From the NCBI GenBank assembly GCA_963665505.1, contig OY762275.1, positions 1,773,202 through 1,837,201 on the forward strand: DNA of 64,000 bases, in the 5' to 3' direction. The notes under the pieces were generated by a model. That model saw nothing but the letters and a program-made list of their open reading frames with translations, did not search any database and was not told the origin of the DNA. The stretch comes from QANA01 sp963665505. GTDB taxonomy: Bacteria; Bacillota; Clostridia; Christensenellales; Christensenellaceae. Shown piece after piece: positions 7,696 through 14,759 of this stretch (position 1 is the stretch's first letter; each line of letters begins with the position of its first letter). The position numbers and the translations under genes are program-made.

Positions 7696-8159
7696 GAATC
7701 GTTTACCTCTTCTTTCTCCAGAATTTCTCCTAAGATCCCGGCTGCGCAGGCTACGAGCTGCACACAGGGCCGCTTTGCATAATAGTTCGCCGTCCGGGCT
7801 TTTGGCGCAGGCGTATCTTCCCCTTTCGGCAAGCCCAACAATTCCCGGCATATGATCGAATGGTTCTGTTCTCTAAACGTATGCGCCAGATGCTGTACCA
7901 ATGCATAATGCGCCTTTTTCGCCTCGCCGTCGGTCGGATCACTATACCCATACCGTACCCCCGCCGCCATCAGCATGCCGCTGACAGCGCCGCACACTTC
8001 TCTTAACCGGCCCATGCCGCCGACGAAAGGCGCCGCCAATTTGAGCGCAGTCTCAAAATCCAGGCCCAATATTTCGTGGAAGGCACCAAAGACCGATTGC
8101 GCGCAATTATATCCCTCGCGGAACAATGCTTCGGCTTTCTTTGCATACCGGTCGCTCAT
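7692..8159 (-). CDS. C_GCAxxG_C_C family redox-type protein
   Basis: A 155-residue member of the C_GCAxxG_C_C family (TIGR01909/PF09719-like). Conserved cysteines appear in the order EGYNCAQSV, REVCGAVSGMLMAAG (the C-G-A-x-x-G core), SIICRELLG and KRPCVQLVACAAGI. The cysteine spacing suggests redox chemistry or binding of a metal cofactor; family members often neighbour oxidoreductases or metal genes, and their biochemistry is not settled. The start ATG at 8159 overlaps the mrp stop (TAATG), so it is translationally coupled to it. Confidence 0.85.
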   Translation of the reverse strand: MSDRYAKKAEALFREGYNCAQSVFGAFHEILGLDFETALKLAAPFVGGMGRLREVCGAVSGMLMAAGVRYGYSDPTDGEAKKAHYALVQHLAHTFREQNHSIICRELLGLPKGEDTPAPKARTANYYAKRPCVQLVACAAGILGEILEKEEVNDS

Positions 8160-9016
8160 TACGGCTTACCCGTATCTATCAACATAGATTCTATGCCGGA
8201 GATCGCGTCTTTCAGGTAATCATTCTCAAAATCTTCGAATTTACCCGCATCGGAAAGTGCGGCCATAGCCGGGTCGACCGGTACTTTGCCCAGCATCTGG
8301 ATGCCCAGCGCAGCGGCGGTCTCGTCCAATTTGCTTTCGCCGAACAACAGGATCTTTTCTCCGCAGTGCGGGCATTGGACATAACTCATATTTTCTACCA
8401 CACCCAGAACGGGTATGTTCATCTGCATTGCCATGTGGTACGCTTTACGGACGATCATTCCCACCAATTCCTGCGGGGAAGTCACGATGACCACACCGCT
8501 GAGCGGAATGCTTTGGAATACGGTGAGCGGCACATCCCCTGTGCCCGGAGGCAGATCGATGAACAGATAATCCAACTCTCCCCACAGCACATCTGTCCAA
8601 AACTGTTTGACGGCGCTGGCCAAAAGCGGGCCCCGCCAGATAACGGGTGTATCGTCCTCTGGAAGCAGCAGGTTGGTAGACATGATATGGATCCCCTTTT
8701 TGCTCAACGCGGGGAAAATACCCAGATCACTGGAATCGGCCTTCCCGGTGATCCCAAACATTTTTGGGATGGAAGGGCCGGTGATATCAGCGTCCAATAT
8801 GCCCACGCTATACCCTTTCCTGTTCGCCAGAATGGCCAGCATAGCCGTCACAAAAGATTTGCCTACGCCGCCTTTTCCACTGACGACACCCACCACCCGT
8901 TTGATCGAATTGTATTTGCTCGTCTCCTGCAGGAAACTGCGCTGATTTTGCTCGCACCCTTCGCAGGATTCTTTGGTGCATTCCGCATTCGTGCACCCTT
9001 TGTTTTCCTCAGCCAT
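8159..9016 (-). CDS. Mrp/NBP35-family Fe-S cluster carrier ATPase
   Basis: A 285-residue ATPase of the Mrp/ApbC/NBP35 family, scaffold or carrier proteins for [4Fe-4S] clusters. Visible are an N-terminal cysteine-rich segment (CTNAECTKESCEGC) as in NBP35, the deviant P-loop GVVSGKGGVGKSFV, the switch region LDADITGPSIPKMFG, the Mrp hallmark FIDLPPGTGD, and the cluster-binding CxxC in VQCPHCGE near residue 210. It is the first gene of the six-gene operon. A consensus promoter and a CATATG operator-like site lie ~150 nt upstream. Confidence 0.92.
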   Translation of the reverse strand: MAEENKGCTNAECTKESCEGCEQNQRSFLQETSKYNSIKRVVGVVSGKGGVGKSFVTAMLAILANRKGYSVGILDADITGPSIPKMFGITGKADSSDLGIFPALSKKGIHIMSTNLLLPEDDTPVIWRGPLLASAVKQFWTDVLWGELDYLFIDLPPGTGDVPLTVFQSIPLSGVVIVTSPQELVGMIVRKAYHMAMQMNIPVLGVVENMSYVQCPHCGEKILLFGESKLDETAAALGIQMLGKVPVDPAMAALSDAGKFEDFENDYLKDAISGIESMLIDTGKP

Positions 9017-9137
9017 TGTTCTTGTTCACTCCTGACCTATACTTATTTTTCTTCATTATATCCGAAAACATACTCTTATGCATATAGAAACTTATATGGA
9101 ACACACAGGCCGGCCATCTTTTTGCCATCAGTGGCGG

Positions 9138-9154
9138 CCCTTTGTAAAAGGGCA
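9138..9154 (-). promoter_or_regulatory. Hairpin in the mrp operon leader
   Basis: GCCCTTT / AAAGGGC inverted repeat with a 3-nt loop lies in the ~145-nt untranslated leader between the predicted mrp start site (~9162) and the ATG at 9016. No U-tract follows. It may stabilise the leader; I do not recognise a known riboswitch here. Confidence 0.35.
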
Positions 9155-9168
9155 AAACCAACAGTTTC

Positions 9169-9197
9169 ATTTTAATGCGGTTATGAGCATATGTCAA
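9169..9197 (-). promoter_or_regulatory. mrp operon promoter overlapped by a CATATG operator-like site
   Basis: On the minus strand TTGACA (9192-9197) and TAAAAT (9169-9174) are separated by exactly 17 nt, a near-consensus sigma-A promoter. The -35 is embedded in TTATGAGCATATGTCAA (plus-strand reading, 9181-9197). That same 17-mer recurs exactly at the -35 of the DUF5320-type gene (13357-13373). The shared site suggests common regulation, most simply by the DUF134 protein encoded at 12218-12709. Confidence 0.75.
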
Positions 9198-9242
9198 CAT
9201 TTCGTTTGGATCCCCGTTGTTTTTTTATTTTTCATTTTCCCG

Positions 9243-9271
9243 TTGACATTCGTATAAGCAAGTCTTATTAT
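9243..9271 (+). promoter_or_regulatory. nrdDG promoter
   Basis: TTGACA (9243-9248) and TATTAT (9266-9271) with a 17-nt spacer, giving a predicted start near 9278 and a leader of about 100 nt. The -10 overlaps the upstream NrdR-like box. Confidence 0.8.
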
Positions 9272-9314
9272 AGATATAGTATATATTTGAGGGTCGGAAC
9301 ACAACATGTAGTGT
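9267..9314 (+). promoter_or_regulatory. Tandem NrdR-like boxes in front of nrdD
   Basis: ACACAACATGTAGTGT at 9299-9314 closely matches the 16-bp NrdR palindrome (ACACwATATATwGwGT type). A weaker copy at 9267-9282 (ATTATAGATATAGTAT) matches 11 of 16 consensus positions. The boxes are offset by 32 bp, about three helical turns, the spacing known for NrdR box pairs. The upstream box covers the -10 and the downstream one lies just after the predicted start site, an arrangement suited to repression. Confidence 0.7.
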
Positions 9315-9381
9315 ATAAACCAACCCTTCCCAGTCTTTATGATTTGCGTTGCAGAATTTTTCTGAAAAGAGAGGCTTCCGT

Positions 9382-11469
9382 ATGTTAACCAAGATTATAA
9401 AAAGAAATCGCTCCGTTGTACCCTTTAAAAAAGAAAAAATCGTACTGGCCATCTTTAAAGCCGCTACGGCCGTAGGCGGGAAGGATTTTGCCACATCGGA
9501 ACGTCTGGCCAACGAAGTCGTGCAAATTGCGGAAAAGCAGTTTCCCGACGGTGTGGCGGAAGTCGAAACCATCCAGGACATCGTAGAAAAAGTACTGATT
9601 GAAAACGGGCATGCACGGACGGCGAAAGCCTATATTCTCTACCGCGAAAAAAGGCGGTCGGCCCGTGAGTCGAATGCGCTCATCGGGGCAACGATCAACA
9701 TGTTCACCAAATATCTCAACGACGACGATTGGCTCATAAAAGAAAACGCCAACACGCAAAAATCCATCAACGGGCTTAACAATTACGTCCGGGAAGCCTT
9801 TACCAAAAACTATTGGCTCCATGAAGTATATCCGACCAACATACGGGAATCGCACCTTTCGGGCGACATGCACCTGCACGACCTCGGCTTCTTTGGTCCC
9901 TACTGTGCCGGCTGGGATTTAATGCAGGTCTTGACAAACGGGTTTGGCGGCGTACCGGGCAAAGTCGAATCCAAGCCTCCCAAACATTTGCGTGCTTTCC
10001 TGGGGCAGATCGTAAATTCCACCTTCACGACCCAGGGAGAAACGGCCGGCGCGCAGGCATGGTCTTCTTTTGATACCTACTGCGCTCCCTTCATCCGTTA
10101 TGACCACCTGGATTACAAAGCTGTAAAACAAGCCCTGCAGGAATTCGTATTCAACCTTAACGTACCTACCAGAGTCGGGTTCCAGTGTCCGTTTTCCAAC
10201 CTGACATTCGATATCGTCCCGCCCCATACGCTCAAGGAAACACACGTCCTCGTGAACGGCCAGGTGCAAAGCGATTGCTATGGAGATTTCCAGGAAGAAA
10301 TGGATCTGTTTAACACCGCGTTCTGCGATGTGATGATGGAAGGCGATTCAAAAGGCAGAGTCTTTACGTTCCCTATCCCCACCATCAATGTGACAAAAGA
10401 TTTTGCCTGGGACAGTCCCGTTGTGGAGAAATTCATGGAGATTACCTGCAAATATGGCATCCCTTATTTTTCCAACTATATCAATTCGGATCTCTCCCCC
10501 GAAGACGCGCTTTCCATGTGTTGTCGTCTGCGGCTGAACACGGCCGAGCTGCGCAAACGCGGCGGCGGTTTGTTCGGGTCCAACCCGCTTACGGGCTCCA
10601 TAGGCGTCGTGACCATCAACCTGCCGCGCCTTGCCTATGTTTCAGACAGCGAATCCGAATTTTTCATCCGTCTGTGGCAACAGATGCAGCTCGCCAAAAA
10701 CAGCCTGGAGATCAAACGGAAGATCATCGAAGACCAGACGGAAAAAGGGCTTTATCCCTATGCGGCACATTATTTGGAAGACGTCAAACTGCGTACGGGT
10801 TCCTATTGGTATAACCACTTCAACACGATCGGGCTTATCGGTATGAACGAAGCCTGCCAGAACCTGCTCGGTCGGGAACATGATCTCACGACCAAAGAAG
10901 GCCAGAAGTTCGCCGTCACGACGTTGCATTATATGCGCAACGTGATCCAGGAGCTCCAGGAGGAGACCGATCATTATTACAATCTGGAGGCCACGCCCGC
11001 GGAAGGCGCCTCCTATCGCCTTGCCAAGCTCGACAAAGAACGCTACCCCGATATCATCACCGCAGGCGACGAAACGCCGTATTACACCAATTCCACGCAG
11101 TTGCCCGTTGGGTTTACGGACGACATCTTCGAGACGCTCGATCTGCAGGACGAGCTCCAATCCCTCTATACGGGTGGCACGGTCCTGCACCTCTATCTCG
11201 GCGAAGAAATCAAAGATACCCGTATCGCCAAGCGGTTGATACGTAAAATATTTACGCAATATAAGCTGCCATATATTTCGCTGACCCCGACGTTTTCCAT
11301 TTGCGGCAACCATGGGTATATCGCGGGAGAACATTACACCTGTCCTACCTGTGGCGCAAAGACGGAAGTATGGAGCCGCGTAGTAGGCTATCTGCGCCCC
11401 ATACAGAACTATAATCCGGGTAAACAGGAAGAGTACAAACAGCGTAAAAAATACGTGGTGCAGGTGTAA
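9382..11469 (+). CDS. nrdD: Anaerobic ribonucleoside-triphosphate reductase (class III, glycyl radical)
   Basis: A 695-residue class III ribonucleotide reductase large subunit that reduces NTPs to dNTPs under anoxia. Residues ~1-95 form an ATP-cone allosteric domain (IIKRNRSVVPFKKEKIVLAI). The central part has the glycyl-radical barrel. The C-terminus carries the zinc site SICGNHGYI with HYTCPTCGAKTE and the glycyl-radical loop RVVGYLRP. I use the ATG at 9382, which has GAGAGG 7 nt upstream and starts directly at the ATP cone; an upstream in-frame ATG at 9349 lacks a ribosome binding site. It is followed 4 nt later by nrdG and is probably repressed by NrdR, whose gene is not in this window. 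Confidence 0.97.
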   Translation: MLTKIIKRNRSVVPFKKEKIVLAIFKAATAVGGKDFATSERLANEVVQIAEKQFPDGVAEVETIQDIVEKVLIENGHARTAKAYILYREKRRSARESNALIGATINMFTKYLNDDDWLIKENANTQKSINGLNNYVREAFTKNYWLHEVYPTNIRESHLSGDMHLHDLGFFGPYCAGWDLMQVLTNGFGGVPGKVESKPPKHLRAFLGQIVNSTFTTQGETAGAQAWSSFDTYCAPFIRYDHLDYKAVKQALQEFVFNLNVPTRVGFQCPFSNLTFDIVPPHTLKETHVLVNGQVQSDCYGDFQEEMDLFNTAFCDVMMEGDSKGRVFTFPIPTINVTKDFAWDSPVVEKFMEITCKYGIPYFSNYINSDLSPEDALSMCCRLRLNTAELRKRGGGLFGSNPLTGSIGVVTINLPRLAYVSDSESEFFIRLWQQMQLAKNSLEIKRKIIEDQTEKGLYPYAAHYLEDVKLRTGSYWYNHFNTIGLIGMNEACQNLLGREHDLTTKEGQKFAVTTLHYMRNVIQELQEETDHYYNLEATPAEGASYRLAKLDKERYPDIITAGDETPYYTNSTQLPVGFTDDIFETLDLQDELQSLYTGGTVLHLYLGEEIKDTRIAKRLIRKIFTQYKLPYISLTPTFSICGNHGYIAGEHYTCPTCGAKTEVWSRVVGYLRPIQNYNPGKQEEYKQRKKYVVQV

Positions 11470-11473
11470 GCGG

Positions 11474-12160
11474 ATGATCATAGCGGGTATCGCCAAAAGT
11501 TCTCTCATCGACTATCCGGGCCAGGTGGCCTGCGTACTGTTTCTGCCCGGCTGCAATTATGATTGCTTTTATTGCCACAACCGCTCTCTGATAGACGGCA
11601 CGTATGAAACTGTCCCCGCTGAAGATATTTTTTCGTTTTTAAAAAAACGGGTGAAACAATTGGACGGCGTGGTCATCACAGGCGGAGAACCGACGCTTCA
11701 GCAGGATCTTTTCCCTTTTATAGAGGACATACGGGCACTTGGATATAAAATCAAATTGGATACCAACGGTACCTCTCCTAAAGCGGTATCCTATGCGCTG
11801 GCGGAAGATCTGTGCGACTATTATGCAGTGGATTATAAGGCGCCGGCCAGCCGCTACACAGAGTTCTGCGGGCAGAATGCCGATGCGGCGACGGTCCTGC
11901 AAACCATCCGTATCTTAAAAGACAGCGGGGCACAGTTCGAAGTGCGCACGACCGTTATCCCGCAGCTCACGCTAAACGATCTCCTTTGTATGGCACGGGA
12001 GCTGCCTCCGCTGCCCCGGTATGTTTTGAACCGCTACCGGAAACCGGAAAAATACCTGCCCTGCGATAAACCAAAGCTAGAGCAAACGCCTTATACGCAG
12101 GCACAGATCGCCGCTTTTTTGCCGGCGATCCGGGCGTTTCAACCCAACGCAACGACATAA
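11474..12160 (+). CDS. nrdG: Anaerobic ribonucleotide reductase activating protein (radical SAM)
   Basis: A 228-residue radical-SAM activase that generates the glycyl radical on NrdD. The [4Fe-4S]-binding CxxxCxxC motif is visible in GCNYDCFYCHN, and the SAM-binding GGE motif in VVITGGEPTLQ. The sequence begins IIAGIAKSSLIDYPGQVACV, typical of the longer NrdG subgroup with a DYPG element. It lies 4 nt after nrdD, forming a two-gene operon ended by a 16-bp-stem terminator. Confidence 0.93.
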   Translation: MIIAGIAKSSLIDYPGQVACVLFLPGCNYDCFYCHNRSLIDGTYETVPAEDIFSFLKKRVKQLDGVVITGGEPTLQQDLFPFIEDIRALGYKIKLDTNGTSPKAVSYALAEDLCDYYAVDYKAPASRYTEFCGQNADAATVLQTIRILKDSGAQFEVRTTVIPQLTLNDLLCMARELPPLPRYVLNRYRKPEKYLPCDKPKLEQTPYTQAQIAAFLPAIRAFQPNATT

Positions 12161-12168
12161 AAATCCAT

Positions 12169-12204
12169 AGAAAAAGAGTATGCGTTTTCGCATACTCTTT
12201 TTCT
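12169..12204. terminator. Bidirectional terminator between nrdG and the DUF134 gene
   Basis: Perfect 16-bp inverted repeat (AGAAAAAGAGTATGCG and its complement) with a TTTT loop. A-rich and T-rich arms on both sides supply a U-tract in either direction. It sits between convergent nrdG (ends 12160) and the DUF134 gene (ends 12218). Confidence 0.9.
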
Positions 12205-12217
12205 ATTCTTCAACTTC

Positions 12218-12709
12218 TTATTCTTCAAAAAACGGGTTCCCACGCCGTCCGTGGCGATGACAGTTTCTGCGGCAGAACCCTTCTTTATACCGGTTGGCAC
12301 AAATAATCGTATGCGAACCACAGTTCGGGCAGGTCAGCGCACCGCTTCGCACCTGTTCCATCTTCTCATAGCTTTCCACCCATTCCTTACCGCAATCCAT
12401 ACATTTGACCGGGCAGATATTCAGCGTAAAGTTGCCACCCACAATGTGGATTGCCTTTCCGTTGATCAGGCCGTCCGCTATTTTTACCCTGGCACTGCTC
12501 AATATCCGCTGAAAAGTCGGCCTGGAAACTTCCATTTTCTGCGCGCATTCTTCCTGCTCCAGCCCTTCCAGGTCTTTCAGGCGGACGGCTTCCAGCTCCT
12601 CCAGCTTCAGCATGACTTTCGGCAAGTTGCCCGCTCCCCTGTCCGAAGGTATAAAAAAGGAGGTCTGCGGCATTTTCTCTATTCTTCTCCATTTTGTCGG
12701 TCTTGCCAA
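12218..12709 (-). CDS. DUF134 family DNA-binding protein (predicted regulator of the Fe-S ATPase genes)
   Basis: A 163-residue protein of the DUF134 family. The N-terminal half has a sigma-70 region-4-like helix-turn-helix: LEELEAVRLKDLEGLEQEEC followed by AQKMEVSRPTFQRILSSAR. The C-terminal half has cysteine pairs CMDCGK and CPNCGS that look like a zinc ribbon. The family start MARPxKWRR is read from a TTG at 12709, supported by GGAGG 9 nt upstream; no ATG is available at that place. DUF134 genes commonly neighbour NifX-like and MinD-like genes in anaerobes. Together with shared CATATG sites at three nearby promoters, this makes it the best candidate regulator of the cluster. The effector might be a metal or Fe-S state, but that is speculation. 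Confidence 0.88.
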   Translation of the reverse strand: MARPTKWRRIEKMPQTSFFIPSDRGAGNLPKVMLKLEELEAVRLKDLEGLEQEECAQKMEVSRPTFQRILSSARVKIADGLINGKAIHIVGGNFTLNICPVKCMDCGKEWVESYEKMEQVRSGALTCPNCGSHTIICANRYKEGFCRRNCHRHGRRGNPFFEE

Positions 12710-12810
12710 AGCTATCAGCCTCCATACATGTCCTTTTTTGCCGAATATCCGGTCAGGTTACTCGTATGGGCGTATTATAGCAGTTTTCATTTTTCTTTAC
12801 AAGAAATTTT

Positions 12811-12830
12811 GCCGGCATATGCCCATTATA
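12811..12830 (-). promoter_or_regulatory. Possible -10 and CATATG operator-like site upstream of the DUF134 gene
   Basis: On the minus strand a TATAAT (12825-12830) is followed directly by GGGCATATGCC, a palindrome sharing the GCATATG core and flanking pattern of the mrp and DUF5320-type operators. Read on the plus strand, GGCATATGCCCATTA aligns with GACATATGCTCATAA of those sites. This suggests autoregulation. No good -35 is visible 17 nt upstream. Confidence 0.5.
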
Positions 12831-12838
12831 CAGTCGTC

Positions 12839-12869
12839 GGGGCAGAAGTAAGTTTTCCGCTTCTGCCCC
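12839..12869 (-). terminator. GC-rich hairpin after the DUF5320-type gene
   Basis: GGGGCAGAAG / CTTCTGCCCC 10-bp stem with an 11-nt loop, 16 nt after the stop of the gene ending at 12885. No U-tract follows, so read-through into the DUF134 gene is possible; it may act as an attenuator. Confidence 0.45.
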
Positions 12870-12884
12870 GGCCAAGCCTAATTA

Positions 12885-13238
12885 TTAATTATTCTTTGTG
12901 TCATCCTCTTCCAGATCGGAAAGACGCTTTTTGATGTCCTTCAAGCTCTTTTCCAGCATCTCTGCCTCTTTACGCAGAAACTTCTTCTCATTGGCCGGGT
13001 CTTCTTCTCCGGCGTACGCATACTCGCGCAATCTTCCGTAGGGGTGCCTCCACCCCAAACCATACCCACGACCATACCCCCGGCCATATCCACGACCGTA
13101 TCCGCGGCCATATCGGCAGCCTAAAGCGGCTCTGCCATATGTAGCGTATCCCGGCACATCATTCCCAGCGCAGTAGCCTGCGCACCTTCCTGTCATTGAA
13201 CCCATCCCCATGGGGCCTGTTCTATCTCCTCTTGGCAT
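12885..13238 (-). CDS. DUF5320-type Gly/Arg/Tyr-repeat protein
   Basis: A 117-residue protein starting MPRGDRTGPMGMGSMTGRCA, the hallmark opening of DUF5320 proteins found with NifX-like and DUF134 genes in anaerobes. The middle holds four to five tandem RGYG units encoded by a degenerate 12-bp DNA repeat (about 13,060-13,115). The C-terminus is a charged coiled-coil-like helix (KKFLRKEAEMLEKSLKDI). Two N-terminal cysteines (RCAGYCAG) plus one later could bind metal. Function unknown. It has its own strong promoter with two CATATG operator-like sites, linking it to the mrp operon. Confidence 0.8.
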   Translation of the reverse strand: MPRGDRTGPMGMGSMTGRCAGYCAGNDVPGYATYGRAALGCRYGRGYGRGYGRGYGRGYGLGWRHPYGRLREYAYAGEEDPANEKKFLRKEAEMLEKSLKDIKKRLSDLEEDDTKNN

Positions 13239-13322
13239 AATATTTCAACTCTCCTTTTTAATATGATTTTTTTGCAGCTCTGCAGCAGCCGCAACGCACG
13301 TTCTGCTAAACACTAAAAAGTA

Positions 13323-13373
13323 TTATTAGCATATGTTCATTATGAGTATACCTCTATTATGAGCATATGTCAA
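13323..13373 (-). promoter_or_regulatory. DUF5320-type gene promoter with two CATATG operator-like sites
   Basis: Minus-strand TTGACA (13368-13373) and TATACT (13345-13350) with a 17-nt spacer. Site 1, TTATGAGCATATGTCAA (13357-13373), overlaps the -35 and is identical to the mrp site. Site 2, TTATTAGCATATGTTCA (13323-13339), covers the predicted start. A related TATGAGTATA lies between them. Confidence 0.75.
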
Positions 13374-13394
13374 TAACTTTATGCAAATTTTTTT

Positions 13395-13436
13395 AAAAAA
13401 AGTACATTTCAGATTTTTCAAAATCCAAAATGCACT
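13395..13436 (-). terminator. Terminator of the capsule operon
   Basis: Downstream of ugd, the minus strand shows AGTGCATTT pairing with AAATGTACT around an inner GATTTT/AAAATC stem, then a run of seven T. It lies ~30 nt after the ugd stop and closes the ~20 kb polysaccharide operon. Confidence 0.8.
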
Positions 13437-13466
13437 CTGCGGACATTTCTTCGCGCTCTAAAAGAT

Positions 13467-14690
13467 TTAATCTCTGAAATACAGATCCCGCGTATAGACT
13501 TTATCCAGCACGTCTGCTATCTCCGCCGTACAGCGGTTGGCAATAATGACATCCGACATTTCCTTGAATGCGGAAAGATCGCCTATCACTTTATTTCCAA
13601 AAAACGTTTTGCAGTCCAGCGTCGGTTCGTATATGACAAGCGTGGCGCCTTTTTCCTGCAGCCGTTTCATAACCCCCTGGATACTGCTCTGGCGGAAGTT
13701 ATCGCTGCCGGCTTTCATCGTCAAACGGTATACGCCAATGACCACAGGCCCGTCGGAATTTTCTTTGTGCCCGGATGCCGTCCTTCTATAACAGCAGGCC
13801 TTTTCAAGCACACGCGCAGCGATAAAATCTTTGCGGGTGCTGTTGGCTTTTACGATCGCTTCGATAATATTCTGCGGGATATTACTATAGTTGGCCAGCA
13901 TCTGTTTTGTATCCTTGGGCAGGCAATACCCGCCGTACCCAAAAGAAGGGTTATTGTAATAGTTCCCGATGCGCGGGTCAAACCCAATCCCCTCGATAAT
14001 GCGTTTTGTATTTAACCCCCTGACTTCCGCATAGGTGTCCAGTTCATTGAAAAAACTGACCCGCAAAGCCAGATATGTATTGGCAAAAAGTTTTACGGCC
14101 TCTGCTTCCGTCGGATTCATCAGCAAGACCGGAATATCCTTTTTGATGGCTCCCTGCCGCAGCAGTTCGGCAAATTGCGCCGCTTTGTCCTGAAGCCTAT
14201 CCGGCGTGCCCACAATAATGCGGGAAGGGTAAAGATTATCATATAGGGCACGTCCCTCCCGGAGAAATTCCGGGCTGAACAGGAGGGTATCACAGCGATA
14301 CTCGTCCCTTATTTTTTCCGTATACCCGACCGGAACCGTCGATTTGATGACCATAACCGCATGCGGGTTAACGTTCATGACCGTTTTGATAACGGCTTCC
14401 ACAGAAGAAGTATCGAAATAGTTTTTGTCCGGATCATAGTTGGTCGGCGTTGAAATAACAACAAACTCTGCGTCCCGGTAAGCCGCCTCCGCATCCAGGG
14501 TGGCGGTCAGATGCAGTTCTTTGGTTTCCAGATACTCCCGGATCTCCTTATCTACGATAGGCGACTTCTTTTCGTTGATCAGGTCGACTTTCTCCGGCAG
14601 GATATCGACTGCCGTAACTTCATTATGCTGTGATAGCAATACAGCGTTGGAAAGACCGACGTAGCCTATCCCTGCAACTGCTATTTTCAT
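13467..14690 (-). CDS. ugd: UDP-glucose/UDP-GlcNAc-type 6-dehydrogenase
   Basis: A 407-residue nucleotide-sugar dehydrogenase that oxidises a UDP-hexose to the uronic acid with two NAD+. It opens with the Rossmann motif IAVAGIGYVGLSNAVLL and carries the catalytic cysteine in GYGGYCLPKDTKQM, near residue 250. A VIKSTVPVGYTEK segment and C-terminal UDP-binding domain follow. UDP-glucose is the likeliest substrate; UDP-ManNAc is also possible because wecB (making UDP-ManNAc) is the adjacent upstream gene. I chose the ATG at 14690 (AAGGAG 6 nt upstream) over the ATG at 14696, which abuts the ribosome binding site. It is the last gene of the capsule operon. Confidence 0.92.
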   Translation of the reverse strand: MKIAVAGIGYVGLSNAVLLSQHNEVTAVDILPEKVDLINEKKSPIVDKEIREYLETKELHLTATLDAEAAYRDAEFVVISTPTNYDPDKNYFDTSSVEAVIKTVMNVNPHAVMVIKSTVPVGYTEKIRDEYRCDTLLFSPEFLREGRALYDNLYPSRIIVGTPDRLQDKAAQFAELLRQGAIKKDIPVLLMNPTEAEAVKLFANTYLALRVSFFNELDTYAEVRGLNTKRIIEGIGFDPRIGNYYNNPSFGYGGYCLPKDTKQMLANYSNIPQNIIEAIVKANSTRKDFIAARVLEKACCYRRTASGHKENSDGPVVIGVYRLTMKAGSDNFRQSSIQGVMKRLQEKGATLVIYEPTLDCKTFFGNKVIGDLSAFKEMSDVIIANRCTAEIADVLDKVYTRDLYFRD

Positions 14691-14759
14691 AAACATCTCC
14701 TTCGTCTTTTATTTGTTTTAATCCCGGAATCCGCCCTCTGTCGGCAGAGGTATCGGGCA

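Noticed and set aside
5227..9016. Possible nitrogen fixation cluster because of NifX-like and ferredoxin-ATPase genes
   Set aside because: No nifH, nifD, nifK, nifE, nifN or nifB is present; these families also occur widely in non-diazotrophic anaerobes.
9138..9154. Known metal or cofactor riboswitch in the mrp leader
   Set aside because: Only a simple 7-bp hairpin is seen; I could not match molybdenum-cofactor, NiCo or other riboswitch cores.
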